A stretch of DNA of 64,000 nt, from the NCBI GenBank assembly GCA_946480445.1, contig CAMLJN010000002.1, positions 329,426 to 393,425 of the forward strand. Reading direction: 5' to 3'. A program made the translations under genes and the position numbers. The DNA is from an uncultured Buttiauxella sp. (GTDB lineage: Bacteria; Pseudomonadota; Gammaproteobacteria; Enterobacterales; Enterobacteriaceae). Below, piece by piece: positions 21,014 to 30,485 of the stretch (within the stretch, counting starts at the first letter, position 1; each line of letters begins with the position of its first letter). A model generated the notes under the pieces. It was not told the origin of the DNA. It worked only from the letters and a program-made list of their open reading frames with translations, and did no database searches.

Positions 21014-22141
21014 TCAGGGCATATGTGACAGGCGCAAATACTCTTCGCTTTGCATCTCCTGCAGCCGCGACAGGCAGCGCTGGAACTCAAACTTCAACCT
21101 TTCCCCTTGATAAATATCAAATAATGGGGCTTGAGCGCTGACCACCAGCTTCACATGACGTTCGTAAAATTCATCCACCAGCGCGATAAAGCGACGGGCT
21201 TCGTTTTCATGGTTCACCGTCATGACCGGGACGTTAAACAATAAAACGGTCTGGAACAGACGCGATAAGGCAATGTAGTCATGCTGGCTGCGCGGGTCGA
21301 CGCAAAGCGTCTGGAAATCCACGGCCAGCGTCTGGTTCGCCATGCCGAGCGTGGCCAGCGGGCGGTGATTGACCTCCAGCACAGGTTCTCCCTCTCGTGG
21401 CATCCCCGCAAGCGCCGTATACAGCTTGTCCATTTGCTGCCGGGTTTCTTCGTTCAGAGGAGAGAGCCAGAGGTGCGCCTGCGTCAGCGTGCGCAAGCGG
21501 TAGTCAATTCCCGCATCCACGTTCATGACGTCACAGTATTTTTTTATCGCCTCAATAGCAGGGATAAAACGCGGGCGCTGTAAGCCGTTGCGATATAGCT
21601 CATCAGGGGGAATGTTTGACGTAGCGACAAGCGTAATCCCACGGGCAAACAAAGCCTGCATTAACGTGCCCAGCAGCATGGCATCGGTAATATCGGAAAC
21701 GAAGAACTCGTCGAAGCACAGAATATCCGTTTCTGCCTTAAAACCATCGGCAACGATTTCCAGCGGATCGCTGTGCCCCTGAAGCTGCGTGAGCTCTTCG
21801 TGCACGCGCAGCATAAAGCGATGAAAGTGAAGCCGCAGCTTACGCTCGCCGGGGAGGCTCTGAAAAAACATGTCCATCAGCCAGGTCTTACCGCGCCCCA
21901 CTCCGCCCCACATATAAAGCCCACGGACGGGTTCGTCGCAGCCCGGCGCCGAGCGTTTACCCAGTAGTCGGCCAACCTTCGCCATGAGTCCACCGCGGGT
22001 TGCGGCCTCAGGGCTTTTGTTTGTAAGCTCCTGATAAATAGCTTGCAGGCGCGTGACGGCCTCATGCTGAACGTCATCAGGCTGATAGCTACCCTGCGCG
22101 AGCGCTTGCTGGTAGCGCGCTCCAGGTGAGAGATTTTGCAT
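21014..22141 (-). CDS. zapE: Cell division protein ZapE (AFG1-like ATPase)
   Basis: Z-ring associated ATPase of the AFG1 family, recruited late to the divisome under stress. The protein has 375 residues, matching E. coli. Walker A is GGVGRGKTWLMD and Walker B is ILCFDEFFVSDITDA, followed by sensor-1 VATSNIPPDELY. It starts MQNLSPGARYQQALAQG and is transcribed divergently from zapG. Confidence 0.95.
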   Translation of the reverse strand: MQNLSPGARYQQALAQGSYQPDDVQHEAVTRLQAIYQELTNKSPEAATRGGLMAKVGRLLGKRSAPGCDEPVRGLYMWGGVGRGKTWLMDMFFQSLPGERKLRLHFHRFMLRVHEELTQLQGHSDPLEIVADGFKAETDILCFDEFFVSDITDAMLLGTLMQALFARGITLVATSNIPPDELYRNGLQRPRFIPAIEAIKKYCDVMNVDAGIDYRLRTLTQAHLWLSPLNEETRQQMDKLYTALAGMPREGEPVLEVNHRPLATLGMANQTLAVDFQTLCVDPRSQHDYIALSRLFQTVLLFNVPVMTVNHENEARRFIALVDEFYERHVKLVVSAQAPLFDIYQGERLKFEFQRCLSRLQEMQSEEYLRLSHMP

Positions 22142-22319
22142 GGTAATATGCTCTTCCTTTAGAGATCGTATTGCCGTTTACAGCGGGTCTCAAAGCACGA
22201 ATGTCGAAAAAAAGGTCGTTCTACCCTAAGCGATGCTGCGTCAGGATTCCACTTCTCTTAGGTTAACGGTTATAGTGGCTACATTACCCTACGGAAACAC
22301 AAGATAACGGGAGAAGTTC

Positions 22320-22721
22320 ATGACCTGGGAATATGCGCTAATTGGGTTAGTTGTCGGGATTATCGTTGGCGCCGTTGCTATGCGCTTCGGCAACCGCAAA
22401 CTTCGTCAGCAGCAGGCTTTGCAGTACGAACTGGAAAAAAACAAAGCCGATCTGGAAGAGTACCGCGAAGAATTAGTCAGCCACTTTGCGCGCAGTGCTG
22501 AGCTGCTCGACAATATGGCGCACGACTACCGTCAGCTTTATCAGCACATGGCGAAGAGTTCCAGCAGCCTGCTGCCAGAGCTTTCCGCTGAAGCCAATCC
22601 TTTCCGTAACCGTCTGGCTGAGTCAGAAGCCAGCAACGATCAGGCGCCGGTGCAAATGCCGCGTGATTATTCGGAAGGGGCTTCCGGCCTGCTTCGTACC
22701 GAGCGCGCAAAACGCGATTAA
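22320..22721 (+). CDS. zapG: Z-ring associated protein ZapG (YhcB, DUF1043)
   Basis: Inner-membrane protein that coordinates cell division and envelope growth in E. coli. It has 133 residues. One N-terminal membrane helix (about 5-22, YALIGLVVGIIVGAVAM) is followed by a cytoplasmic coiled coil (KLRQQQALQYELEKNKADLE) and a disordered C-terminus ending in GLLRTERAKRD. A GGGAGAAG ribosome-binding site precedes the ATG. It diverges from zapE and is followed by degQ. Confidence 0.95.
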   Translation: MTWEYALIGLVVGIIVGAVAMRFGNRKLRQQQALQYELEKNKADLEEYREELVSHFARSAELLDNMAHDYRQLYQHMAKSSSSLLPELSAEANPFRNRLAESEASNDQAPVQMPRDYSEGASGLLRTERAKRD

Positions 22722-22744
22722 TCTCAAAGGTAAGATTTTTTCCC

Positions 22745-22765
22745 GGGGCACGTCCTTCGTGCCCC
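22745..22765 (+). terminator. Hairpin after zapG, possible terminator
   Basis: An 8-bp GC-rich stem (GGGGCACG / CGTGCCCC) lies 24 bases after the zapG stop. No T-run follows on the plus strand, so termination would be weak or Rho-assisted; the role is uncertain. Confidence 0.4.
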
Positions 22766-22900
22766 AACACTCCCGCCGTCGCAGCTATCATTGAATTGTC
22801 TCTAATCTTCTTATAACGCCATTGTTACCCGGCAAATATTTCAATAACATCGAAGTGTTAGCGGGTTTCCCCTATTCCAGGTCACGAGAGCAAGCCATCA

Positions 22901-24271
22901 ATGAAGAAAAAAACACGGTTATTGAGTGCCTTAGCATTAAGTATCGGGCTGGCTCCTGGCGCGTCGCCTTTTGCCGCCGCAGCGATCCCGTCTCAGGTGC
23001 CAGGCCAGGCCGCGATATCAAGCCTTGCCCCGATGCTGGAAAAAGTGCTGCCTGCGGTGGTCAGCGTGCAGGTTGAGGGCACCGCTACCGCACCCGCTCA
23101 GAAAGTCCCGCAAGAATTTAAGAAATTTTTCGGTGACGAGCAGCCCCCTTCAGATTCGCAACCTTTTGAAGGGCTGGGATCGGGTGTGATTATCAATGCC
23201 GCAAAAGGGTATGTGCTAACCAATAACCACGTTATCAGCCACGCGGAGAAAATCAGCGTACAGCTCAACGACGGGCGCGAATTCGATGCCAAATTAATTG
23301 GCGGAGACGATCAAAGCGACGTTGCGCTTATTCAGTTGCAAAACCCGACGGGGCTAACGCAAATAGCCATTGCGGATTCCGATAAGCTTCGCGTGGGTGA
23401 TTTTGCCGTTGCTGTTGGCAACCCATTCGGGTTGGGGCAAACCGCGACCTCAGGGATTGTTTCGGCCCTCGGTCGCAGCGGGCTAAACCTGGAAGGGCTG
23501 GAAAACTTCATTCAGACGGATGCCTCTATCAACCGGGGTAACTCGGGCGGCGCGCTGCTCAACCTCAATGGTGAACTCATTGGTATTAATACTGCGATTC
23601 TCGCACCAAGCGGCGGCAGCGTCGGGATCGGCTTTGCTATCCCGAGCAACATGGCGCAGACGCTGGCCAAACAGCTGATAGCCTTTGGTGAAGTCAAACG
23701 CGGTCAGTTGGGCATAAAAGGCACGGAAATGAGCGCAGACCTGGCCAAAGCCTTTAACCTGACCACCCAACGCGGCGCCTTTATCAGCGAAGTCTTACCG
23801 CAATCCGCTTCTGCTAAAGCAGGAATAAAGGCAGGCGATGTGATTACCAGCCTGAACGGCAAAGCCCTCAGCAGCTTTGCTGAACTGCGCGCCAAGATAG
23901 CCACCACCGAGCCGGGAACGGTGGTAAAACTGGGCTTACTGCGCGAGGGTAAGCCGCTGGAAGTTAGCGTGACGCTTGATAAAAGTACCGCTTCATCTGC
24001 CAGTGCCGAACTGATCATTCCGGCGTTACAGGGCGCTTCGCTAAGCGATGGTCAGCTAAAAGACGGCGCGAAAGGCGTGAAGCTCGATAGCGTTGAAAAA
24101 GGGACGCCTGCCGCACAAATTGGCCTGCATAAAGATGATGTGATCATTGGCATCAACCGCGAACGTATCCGCACGATTGCCGAGATGCGCAAAATGCTGG
24201 AAAGCAAACCGGCGGTCATTGCCCTTCACGTTGTGCGCGGCGAAGCCAGCATCTATTTGCTGCTACGTTAA
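22901..24271 (+). CDS. degQ: Periplasmic serine protease/chaperone DegQ
   Basis: HtrA-family protease that degrades and refolds misfolded envelope proteins. It is 456 residues long (E. coli 455). A cleavable signal peptide ends near residue 27 (GASPFAAAA). The trypsin-like domain has the catalytic triad His in NNHVISHA, Asp in DQSDVALIQL and Ser in NRGNSGGALL; two C-terminal PDZ domains follow (GIKGTEMS... and GVKLDSVEKGTPAAQ...). The shorter LA loop distinguishes it from DegP. degS follows, so protease and stress sensor are adjacent. Confidence 0.96.
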   Translation: MKKKTRLLSALALSIGLAPGASPFAAAAIPSQVPGQAAISSLAPMLEKVLPAVVSVQVEGTATAPAQKVPQEFKKFFGDEQPPSDSQPFEGLGSGVIINAAKGYVLTNNHVISHAEKISVQLNDGREFDAKLIGGDDQSDVALIQLQNPTGLTQIAIADSDKLRVGDFAVAVGNPFGLGQTATSGIVSALGRSGLNLEGLENFIQTDASINRGNSGGALLNLNGELIGINTAILAPSGGSVGIGFAIPSNMAQTLAKQLIAFGEVKRGQLGIKGTEMSADLAKAFNLTTQRGAFISEVLPQSASAKAGIKAGDVITSLNGKALSSFAELRAKIATTEPGTVVKLGLLREGKPLEVSVTLDKSTASSASAELIIPALQGASLSDGQLKDGAKGVKLDSVEKGTPAAQIGLHKDDVIIGINRERIRTIAEMRKMLESKPAVIALHVVRGEASIYLLLR

Positions 24272-24283
24272 TTTGCTCAGTTT

Positions 24284-24309
24284 TCGGACATCGCGGGTGC
24301 GATGTCCGA
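24284..24309 (+). other. Intercistronic hairpin between degQ and degS
   Basis: A perfect 11-bp stem (24284-24294 pairing with 24299-24309) with a 4-base loop GGGT lies 12 bases after degQ. It has no T-run. It may attenuate read-through into degS or protect the 3' end of degQ mRNA; this is inference. Confidence 0.5.
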
Positions 24310-24358
24310 TTAACTCATGGTATTCTGCGTTCGGTTTCTCACTGGCTACTTTAAACCC

Positions 24359-25426
24359 ATGTTTCTGAAGATTTTAAGATCGGTGGCGATCGGCCTGATT
24401 GTGGCGGGCATTCTGTTGGTTTCTTTACCTTCATTACGCCAGACAATTACGCCGCTGGCCCCCTCGACGTTCGACAGCGCGGATGAAACACCGCTGAGCT
24501 ATAACAGCGCGGTGCGCCGCGCTGCGCCCGCCGTGGTCAACGTCTATAACCGCAGCGTTGGCAGCAATACTCAAAACCAGCTGGAAATAAAGACCCTCGG
24601 CTCCGGCGTGATAATGGACGATCGCGGCTACATCATTACCAATAAGCACGTCATCAACGATGCCGAACAAATCATTGTTGCTTTGCAGGATGGACGCGTT
24701 TATGAAGCCTTACTGGTCGGCTCCGATAACCTTACCGATCTGGCCGTGCTGAAAATTAACGCCACCGGATTGCCATTCATTCCAATTAACAGCAAACGCC
24801 AGCCGCATATTGGCGATGTCGTGATGGCGATAGGCAACCCTTACAACCTTGGGCAAACGGTCACCCAGGGCATCATCAGCGCCACCGGCCGTATCGGCCT
24901 TAGTCCGTCCGGTCGGCAGTCGTTCCTGCAAACCGATGCCTCTATTAACCACGGCAACTCTGGTGGCGCGCTGGTGAACTCGCTGGGCGAGCTGATGGGG
25001 ATCAACACGCTGTCCTTTGATAAAAGCAATGATGGCGCCACGCCGGAAGGCATTGGCTTTGCGATTCCAACCCAGCTGGCCACCAAGATCATGGAGAAGC
25101 TTATCCGTGATGGTCGGGTGATCCGTGGCTATATTGGGATCGGTGGGCGAGAAATTACGCCGCTGCACGGCCCGGCAACGGGTATCGATCAGATTCAGGG
25201 GATTATCGTCAATGAAGTTTCACCGGATGGCCCGGCGGCAAAAGCAGGTATTCAGGTGAATGACGTCATCGTTTCGGTGAACCACAAACCGGCCATTTCC
25301 GCGCTGGAAACGATGGATCAGGTGGCTGAAATTCGTCCAGGCTCGGTGATACCGGTGGAAGTTATGCGCGAAGATAAAAAGCTTACGCTACAGGTCACCA
25401 TTCAGGAATATCCGGCCGGGAACTGA
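24359..25426 (+). CDS. degS: Site-1 protease DegS, sigma-E stress sensor
   Basis: Membrane-anchored HtrA protease that senses unfolded porin C-termini through its PDZ domain and cuts RseA to start the sigma-E response. The start at 24359 (MFLKILRSVAIGLIVAG) gives 355 residues, the E. coli length; the longer frame adds 14 residues. An uncleaved N-terminal helix anchors it. The triad is His in NKHVINDA, Asp in LTDLAVLKI and Ser in NHGNSGGALV. A single PDZ domain completes it. Confidence 0.97.
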   Translation: MFLKILRSVAIGLIVAGILLVSLPSLRQTITPLAPSTFDSADETPLSYNSAVRRAAPAVVNVYNRSVGSNTQNQLEIKTLGSGVIMDDRGYIITNKHVINDAEQIIVALQDGRVYEALLVGSDNLTDLAVLKINATGLPFIPINSKRQPHIGDVVMAIGNPYNLGQTVTQGIISATGRIGLSPSGRQSFLQTDASINHGNSGGALVNSLGELMGINTLSFDKSNDGATPEGIGFAIPTQLATKIMEKLIRDGRVIRGYIGIGGREITPLHGPATGIDQIQGIIVNEVSPDGPAAKAGIQVNDVIVSVNHKPAISALETMDQVAEIRPGSVIPVEVMREDKKLTLQVTIQEYPAGN

Positions 25427-25436
25427 TTTCTGGCAT

Positions 25437-25470
25437 AAAAAAACCGGAACGGTCGTGTTCCGGTTTTTTT
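25437..25470. terminator. Bidirectional terminator between degS and mdh
   Basis: The 10-bp stem AAACCGGAAC / GTTCCGGTTT is flanked by an A-run and a T-run, so it can terminate both degS (plus) and mdh (minus). Confidence 0.85.
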
Positions 25471-25483
25471 ATCTAACTGGCTA

Positions 25484-27381
<1,898 letters not shown>

Positions 27382-27395
27382 TCCCGCGCCATATA

Positions 27396-27424
27396 CCCGC
27401 CATCCTGATGGCGGGTTATCCTGT
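27396..27424 (+). terminator. Hairpin after argR
   Basis: A perfect 8-bp GC-rich stem (CCCGCCAT / ATGGCGGG) with a 4-base loop lies 14 bases after the argR stop; only a weak T-run (TTATCCTGT) follows. Confidence 0.5.
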
Positions 27425-27759
27425 CCATCTGCGCACCCACCACGCCATTATCCCGTTTCTTTTTTTACCTTCAGGGTATCTACCCATTTCAAACCGTCTT
27501 AGCCGCGGATCATCCCTCATCAACCGCACGAATAGTCAAAGTATACTATCTTTATGATTTATATAGCATTAGTAAAATATAAAGCCATAACCATCCCTTT
27601 TTTATAACTAAGTGTAATAAAAAATTATTCTATAAGTGTAAAGTTTCATTGGGAACTGTTAGCAGGGTATTAATTTTTACCGTGACTAGTGTATACTTGA
27701 TTTTGTGATGAGGGTCACGGAACGATGACCCCAGTAAAAAGAATACGACGAGGTAAAAA
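27425..27759 (+). promoter_or_regulatory. AT-rich region ahead of yhcN
   Basis: There is no gene in these 335 bases, which are strikingly AT-rich compared with the flanking genes. A TATACT -10-like box lies at 27692-27697. A short hairpin follows in the inferred leader (GGGTCA at 27712-27717 with TGACCC at 27726-27731). A GAGG ribosome-binding site sits in front of the 27760 ATG. Confidence 0.45.
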
Positions 27760-28026
27760 ATGATGAACATGAAAAATACAGTAGTAGCTGCAAGCCTGCT
27801 TTCCCTGGTGTCATTCGGCGCTTTCGCGGCCACAGCCGTCAACGCAGACCAGGCGCAAAACCTTCAGTCAATGGGTACCGTTTCCGTCAGCGGCATCGGT
27901 AGTTCGCCAATGGATATGCACCAGAAACTGGAACAAAAAGCGCAGGATCAGGGCGCATCTTCCTACCGCATTATTGAAGCACGTTCCGGTGACCAGTGGC
28001 ACGCCACCGCTGAACTGTATAAATAA
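27760..28026 (+). CDS. YhcN family DUF1471 periplasmic protein, first copy
   Basis: Small secreted protein of the YdgH/BhsA/McbA (DUF1471) family; E. coli YhcN is linked to acid and peroxide stress, but the molecular role is unknown. It is 88 residues long with a signal peptide cleaved near GAFAATA (about residue 24) and the family C-terminus QGASSYRIIEARSGDQWHATAELYK-like ending (last residues HATAELYK). ATGs at 27763 and 27769 are possible alternative starts. It is followed 120 bases later by a paralogue with the same ending. Confidence 0.85.
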   Translation: MMNMKNTVVAASLLSLVSFGAFAATAVNADQAQNLQSMGTVSVSGIGSSPMDMHQKLEQKAQDQGASSYRIIEARSGDQWHATAELYK

Positions 28027-28146
28027 CAGCGGGCAGCGCAAAGCAGGAAAATCAAGAAAAACTATCACCCTCTCAACGACCCTAAGAACAATAAATGCAG
28101 CTTAGCCCTTCCGGTCGTTGGGCAACAAGATTCAGGAGTCGACATT

Positions 28147-28413
28147 ATGAAAACCAAATTCACCCTCGCAGCCCTTAGCCTTTTATCCGTTATGTCATTT
28201 GGTGCCAGTGCCGCAGCGCAGCAAATCACCAGTGAGCAGGCGCAGGGTATGCAGTCCATGGGCAGCATTTCCGTAAGCCAGGTAGGGAGTGCGCCTATGG
28301 ATATGCGTCAGCAGTTATCACAGAAAGCGGCAAAAGAAGGTGCCTCAGCTTATCGCATTACTGAAGCTCGTACCGGCGATAACTGGCACGCTACCGCTGA
28401 ACTGTATAAATAA
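28147..28413 (+). CDS. yhcN: YhcN family DUF1471 periplasmic protein, second copy
   Basis: A tandem paralogue of the preceding gene, also 88 residues, beginning MKTKFTLAALSLLSVMSFGA with a signal peptide cut near GASAAA. It shares the motif SMG-ISVSQVGSAPMDM and the C-terminus NWHATAELYK with its neighbour. This copy looks slightly closer to E. coli YhcN (MKIKTTVAAL start), but which is the orthologue is uncertain. AGGAG lies upstream of the ATG, and an intrinsic terminator follows. Confidence 0.85.
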   Translation: MKTKFTLAALSLLSVMSFGASAAAQQITSEQAQGMQSMGSISVSQVGSAPMDMRQQLSQKAAKEGASAYRITEARTGDNWHATAELYK

Positions 28414-28440
28414 ACCCTCGTCGTCTTGTCCGACGACTTT

Positions 28441-28465
28441 GCCCCCGCCAGTCGGGGGCTTTTTT
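28441..28465 (+). terminator. Intrinsic terminator after the yhcN pair
   Basis: A stem GCCCCCG / CGGGGGC with a 5-base loop is followed by T6. It ends at the stop codon of the convergent yhcO. Confidence 0.85.
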
Positions 28466-28748
28466 ATGCCCCGGACTCCCCGCGCAGGTTAAACCGCAGC
28501 TGCCCTTCAAGCTCTTCCTCCGCTTCATCAAAGAGCAGAATCAGCGCCCCGTATCGCCTGCGTTGTTTCTCAGGCAAATTGACAAATTCTATCTCTGCCG
28601 GGAGAGGCAGTTCCCCTCCCGTGACCACATCCCACAGGCTATCGAGATCCTGGATGGGCTTTTTCTCAAGCCCGAATGTTTGAATGAAATGGCGATAGAA
28701 GCCCGGTTGATCTTCTATCTGACTAAAATCAAAGGTGTATTTTTTCAT
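28464..28748 (-). CDS. yhcO: Barstar family protein YhcO
   Basis: Predicted RNase inhibitor-like protein of the barstar family; no cognate barnase-type RNase gene is nearby, and its target is unknown. It has 94 residues (E. coli YhcO 90). The family core is visible: [21 protein letters not shown], then the acidic stretch [15 protein letters not shown], which matches E. coli closely. It converges on the yhcN pair. Confidence 0.9.
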   Translation of the reverse strand: MKKYTFDFSQIEDQPGFYRHFIQTFGLEKKPIQDLDSLWDVVTGGELPLPAEIEFVNLPEKQRRRYGALILLFDEAEEELEGQLRFNLRGESGA

Positions 28749-28787
28749 CTGTCGCCACTCCAGGCAAAATTCGCCGCGCCCCGAGGC

Positions 28788-30242
28788 CTAAAGGCCGCCG
28801 ATGTGCAACGTCTTAACTTCCAGGAACTCATCCAGCCCCAGCACTGAACCTTCGCGGCCAAGTCCAGACTCTTTAACGCCGCCAAACGGGGCAAGCTCGG
28901 TTGAGACAGCACACTCGTTGATGCCGATCATCCCGCTTTCCAGCGCTTGCGAAACGCGGAATACGCGCTGCAGATTCTGAGTATAGAAATAAGCGGCAAG
29001 GCCGAAAGGCGTGTTGTTCGCACGTCTGATAACTTCTTCTTCCGTTTTAAAGCTAAAGCACGCCGCCAGCGGGCCAAATGTCTCTTCCTGAGCCAGTTTC
29101 ATCTCATCGTTAGCATCAATAATAACCGTCGGCTGCCAGAAGTTGCCGCCCAGTTCATGACTTTTCCCACCCGTTAACGCTTTCCCGCCTTTGGCTAACG
29201 CGTCCTCAACGTGCTCACGGACTTTCTCTACGGCAAATTTCTCAATAAGCGGCCCCACGACCACTCCCTCGTCCATACCGTTACCCACCTTCAGCGCCTT
29301 GACCGCCTCGGCCAGCTTATTAACGAACCGATCGTAAATGCCTTCCTGAATAAAGAACCGGTTAACGCTCACGCATACCTGCCCTGCGTTGCGGAACTTA
29401 TTGGCAATGGCCCCTTTTACGGCTTCGTCGAGGTCAGCATCATCAAAGACGATATAGGGCGCATTCCCACCCAGCTCCATCGACACTTTTTTCATCGTCT
29501 CCGCCGCATTTCGCATCAGCGTTTTGCCGACCGCAGTGGACCCGGTGAAGGAAATTTTACGTACGTCATGGCTGGCCATGATCGCATCGCTGATTTCCTG
29601 CGTGCTGCCCGCCACTGCGTTCAGGACGCCATCCGGCACGCCTGCTTTCTTCGCAAGCGCCAGCAGTGCAAAAGCGGAAAGCGGTGTGTTATTCGCAGGT
29701 TTGATCACTCCCGTGCAGCCCGCAGCCAGCGCCGGCCCCAGCTTACGGGTCAGCATAGCCATCGGGAAATTCCACGGCGTAATGGCTGCAACTACGCCTA
29801 TCGGTTCCCGCGTGGCAAGGATCCGTGAGCCTGGCTTCACCGGCGGAATGATTTCGCCGTTGGCTCGCTTTGCCTGCTCGGCAAACCACTGGATAAAGCT
29901 CGCCGCATATTCCACTTCCCCCTCGGCTTCGTTGAGCGGCTTGCCCTGCTCGGTCGTCATCAACTGCCCAAGCCAGGTTTTGTTTTCAAGAATGAGCTGG
30001 AACCAGCGGTAAAGAATGGCCGAGCGCTCTTTTGCAGTCTTCGCACGCCAGGCTGGAAACGCTTTAGCGGCAGCCGCAATGGCTTCTTCGGTCTCCTTTT
30101 TGCCCGCTTTGGCAACCTGAGCCAGGGTTTCGCCCGTTGCAGGATTTACTACGTCAAAAGTGGCTGCCGTCTTGCGCCATTCGCCGTTGACCAAATAGCC
30201 GGTCTGAAAGAGGTCGCTGTCGCGGAGTGCCTGATTCGTCAT
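28788..30242 (-). CDS. NAD(P)-dependent aldehyde dehydrogenase, succinate-semialdehyde type
   Basis: Aldehyde dehydrogenase superfamily enzyme most like GabD-type succinate-semialdehyde dehydrogenases. The start at 30242 (MTNQALRDSDLFQTGYLV) gives 484 residues and has an AGGAGAG ribosome-binding site; the longer frame runs back through a terminator hairpin. Motifs: NAD-binding ITPWNFPMAMLTRK and FTGSTAVGK, general base Glu in MELGGNAPY, nucleophile Cys in NAGQVCVSVNRF, and EETFGPLAACF. The gene is not between yhcO and aaeB in E. coli K-12 and is isolated from gab or other GABA genes, so the physiological substrate is uncertain. Confidence 0.88.
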   Translation of the reverse strand: MTNQALRDSDLFQTGYLVNGEWRKTAATFDVVNPATGETLAQVAKAGKKETEEAIAAAAKAFPAWRAKTAKERSAILYRWFQLILENKTWLGQLMTTEQGKPLNEAEGEVEYAASFIQWFAEQAKRANGEIIPPVKPGSRILATREPIGVVAAITPWNFPMAMLTRKLGPALAAGCTGVIKPANNTPLSAFALLALAKKAGVPDGVLNAVAGSTQEISDAIMASHDVRKISFTGSTAVGKTLMRNAAETMKKVSMELGGNAPYIVFDDADLDEAVKGAIANKFRNAGQVCVSVNRFFIQEGIYDRFVNKLAEAVKALKVGNGMDEGVVVGPLIEKFAVEKVREHVEDALAKGGKALTGGKSHELGGNFWQPTVIIDANDEMKLAQEETFGPLAACFSFKTEEEVIRRANNTPFGLAAYFYTQNLQRVFRVSQALESGMIGINECAVSTELAPFGGVKESGLGREGSVLGLDEFLEVKTLHIGGL

Positions 30243-30285
30243 AATTCTCTCCTGTTTGTTTTGCACATCCTTTAAGTATAGATAC

Positions 30286-30312
30286 AAAAAAGCCGACGCA
30301 GAGCGTCGGCTC
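30286..30312 (-). terminator. Terminator hairpin, copy 1 (upstream of the aldehyde dehydrogenase)
   Basis: On the minus strand the hairpin GCCGACGC-TCT-GCGTCGGC is followed by a T6 run. It lies 44 bases before the dehydrogenase ATG and would stop transcription arriving from aaeB. A 24-base copy of the same sequence lies at 30453-30476. Confidence 0.75.
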
Positions 30313-30373
30313 CAGACGGCTGACAAACCTCATCTTCCCGCTGAACGAACAGAGAACACTAAATAAAAAAAAC

Positions 30374-30453
30374 AAGGAAAATCAATTTCTTGCGTTTCGG
30401 CAGTTCACCACAAAGAAGGAAAACCACGCTTTTCCTTCTTTGTCAGCAACCTA
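30374..30453. repeat. Dispersed intergenic hairpin repeat, copy A
   Basis: An about 80-bp element closely similar to the one at 51595-51677. It starts AAGGAAAATCAATT and ends TTTGTCAGCAACCTA. Its centre is a perfect 14-bp inverted repeat (30410-30423 with 30430-30443) around the loop CCACGC. No coding capacity. It is bracketed by the two terminator copies. Confidence 0.85.
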
Positions 30454-30476
30454 AAGCCGACGCAGAGCGTCGGCTC
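30453..30476 (-). terminator. Terminator hairpin, copy 2 (just after aaeB)
   Basis: A perfect 24-base copy of 30289-30312, 10 bases after the aaeB stop. Only three T residues follow on the minus strand before the repeat element begins, so it should be a weaker terminator than copy 1. Confidence 0.6.
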
Positions 30477-30485
30477 AGGGCCTGG

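Noticed and set aside
30366..30480. The long palindromic hairpin after aaeB as a CRISPR-like or tandem repeat
   Set aside because: Only one copy exists at the locus, the other is 21 kb away, and there are no spacers; it is a dispersed element, not an array.
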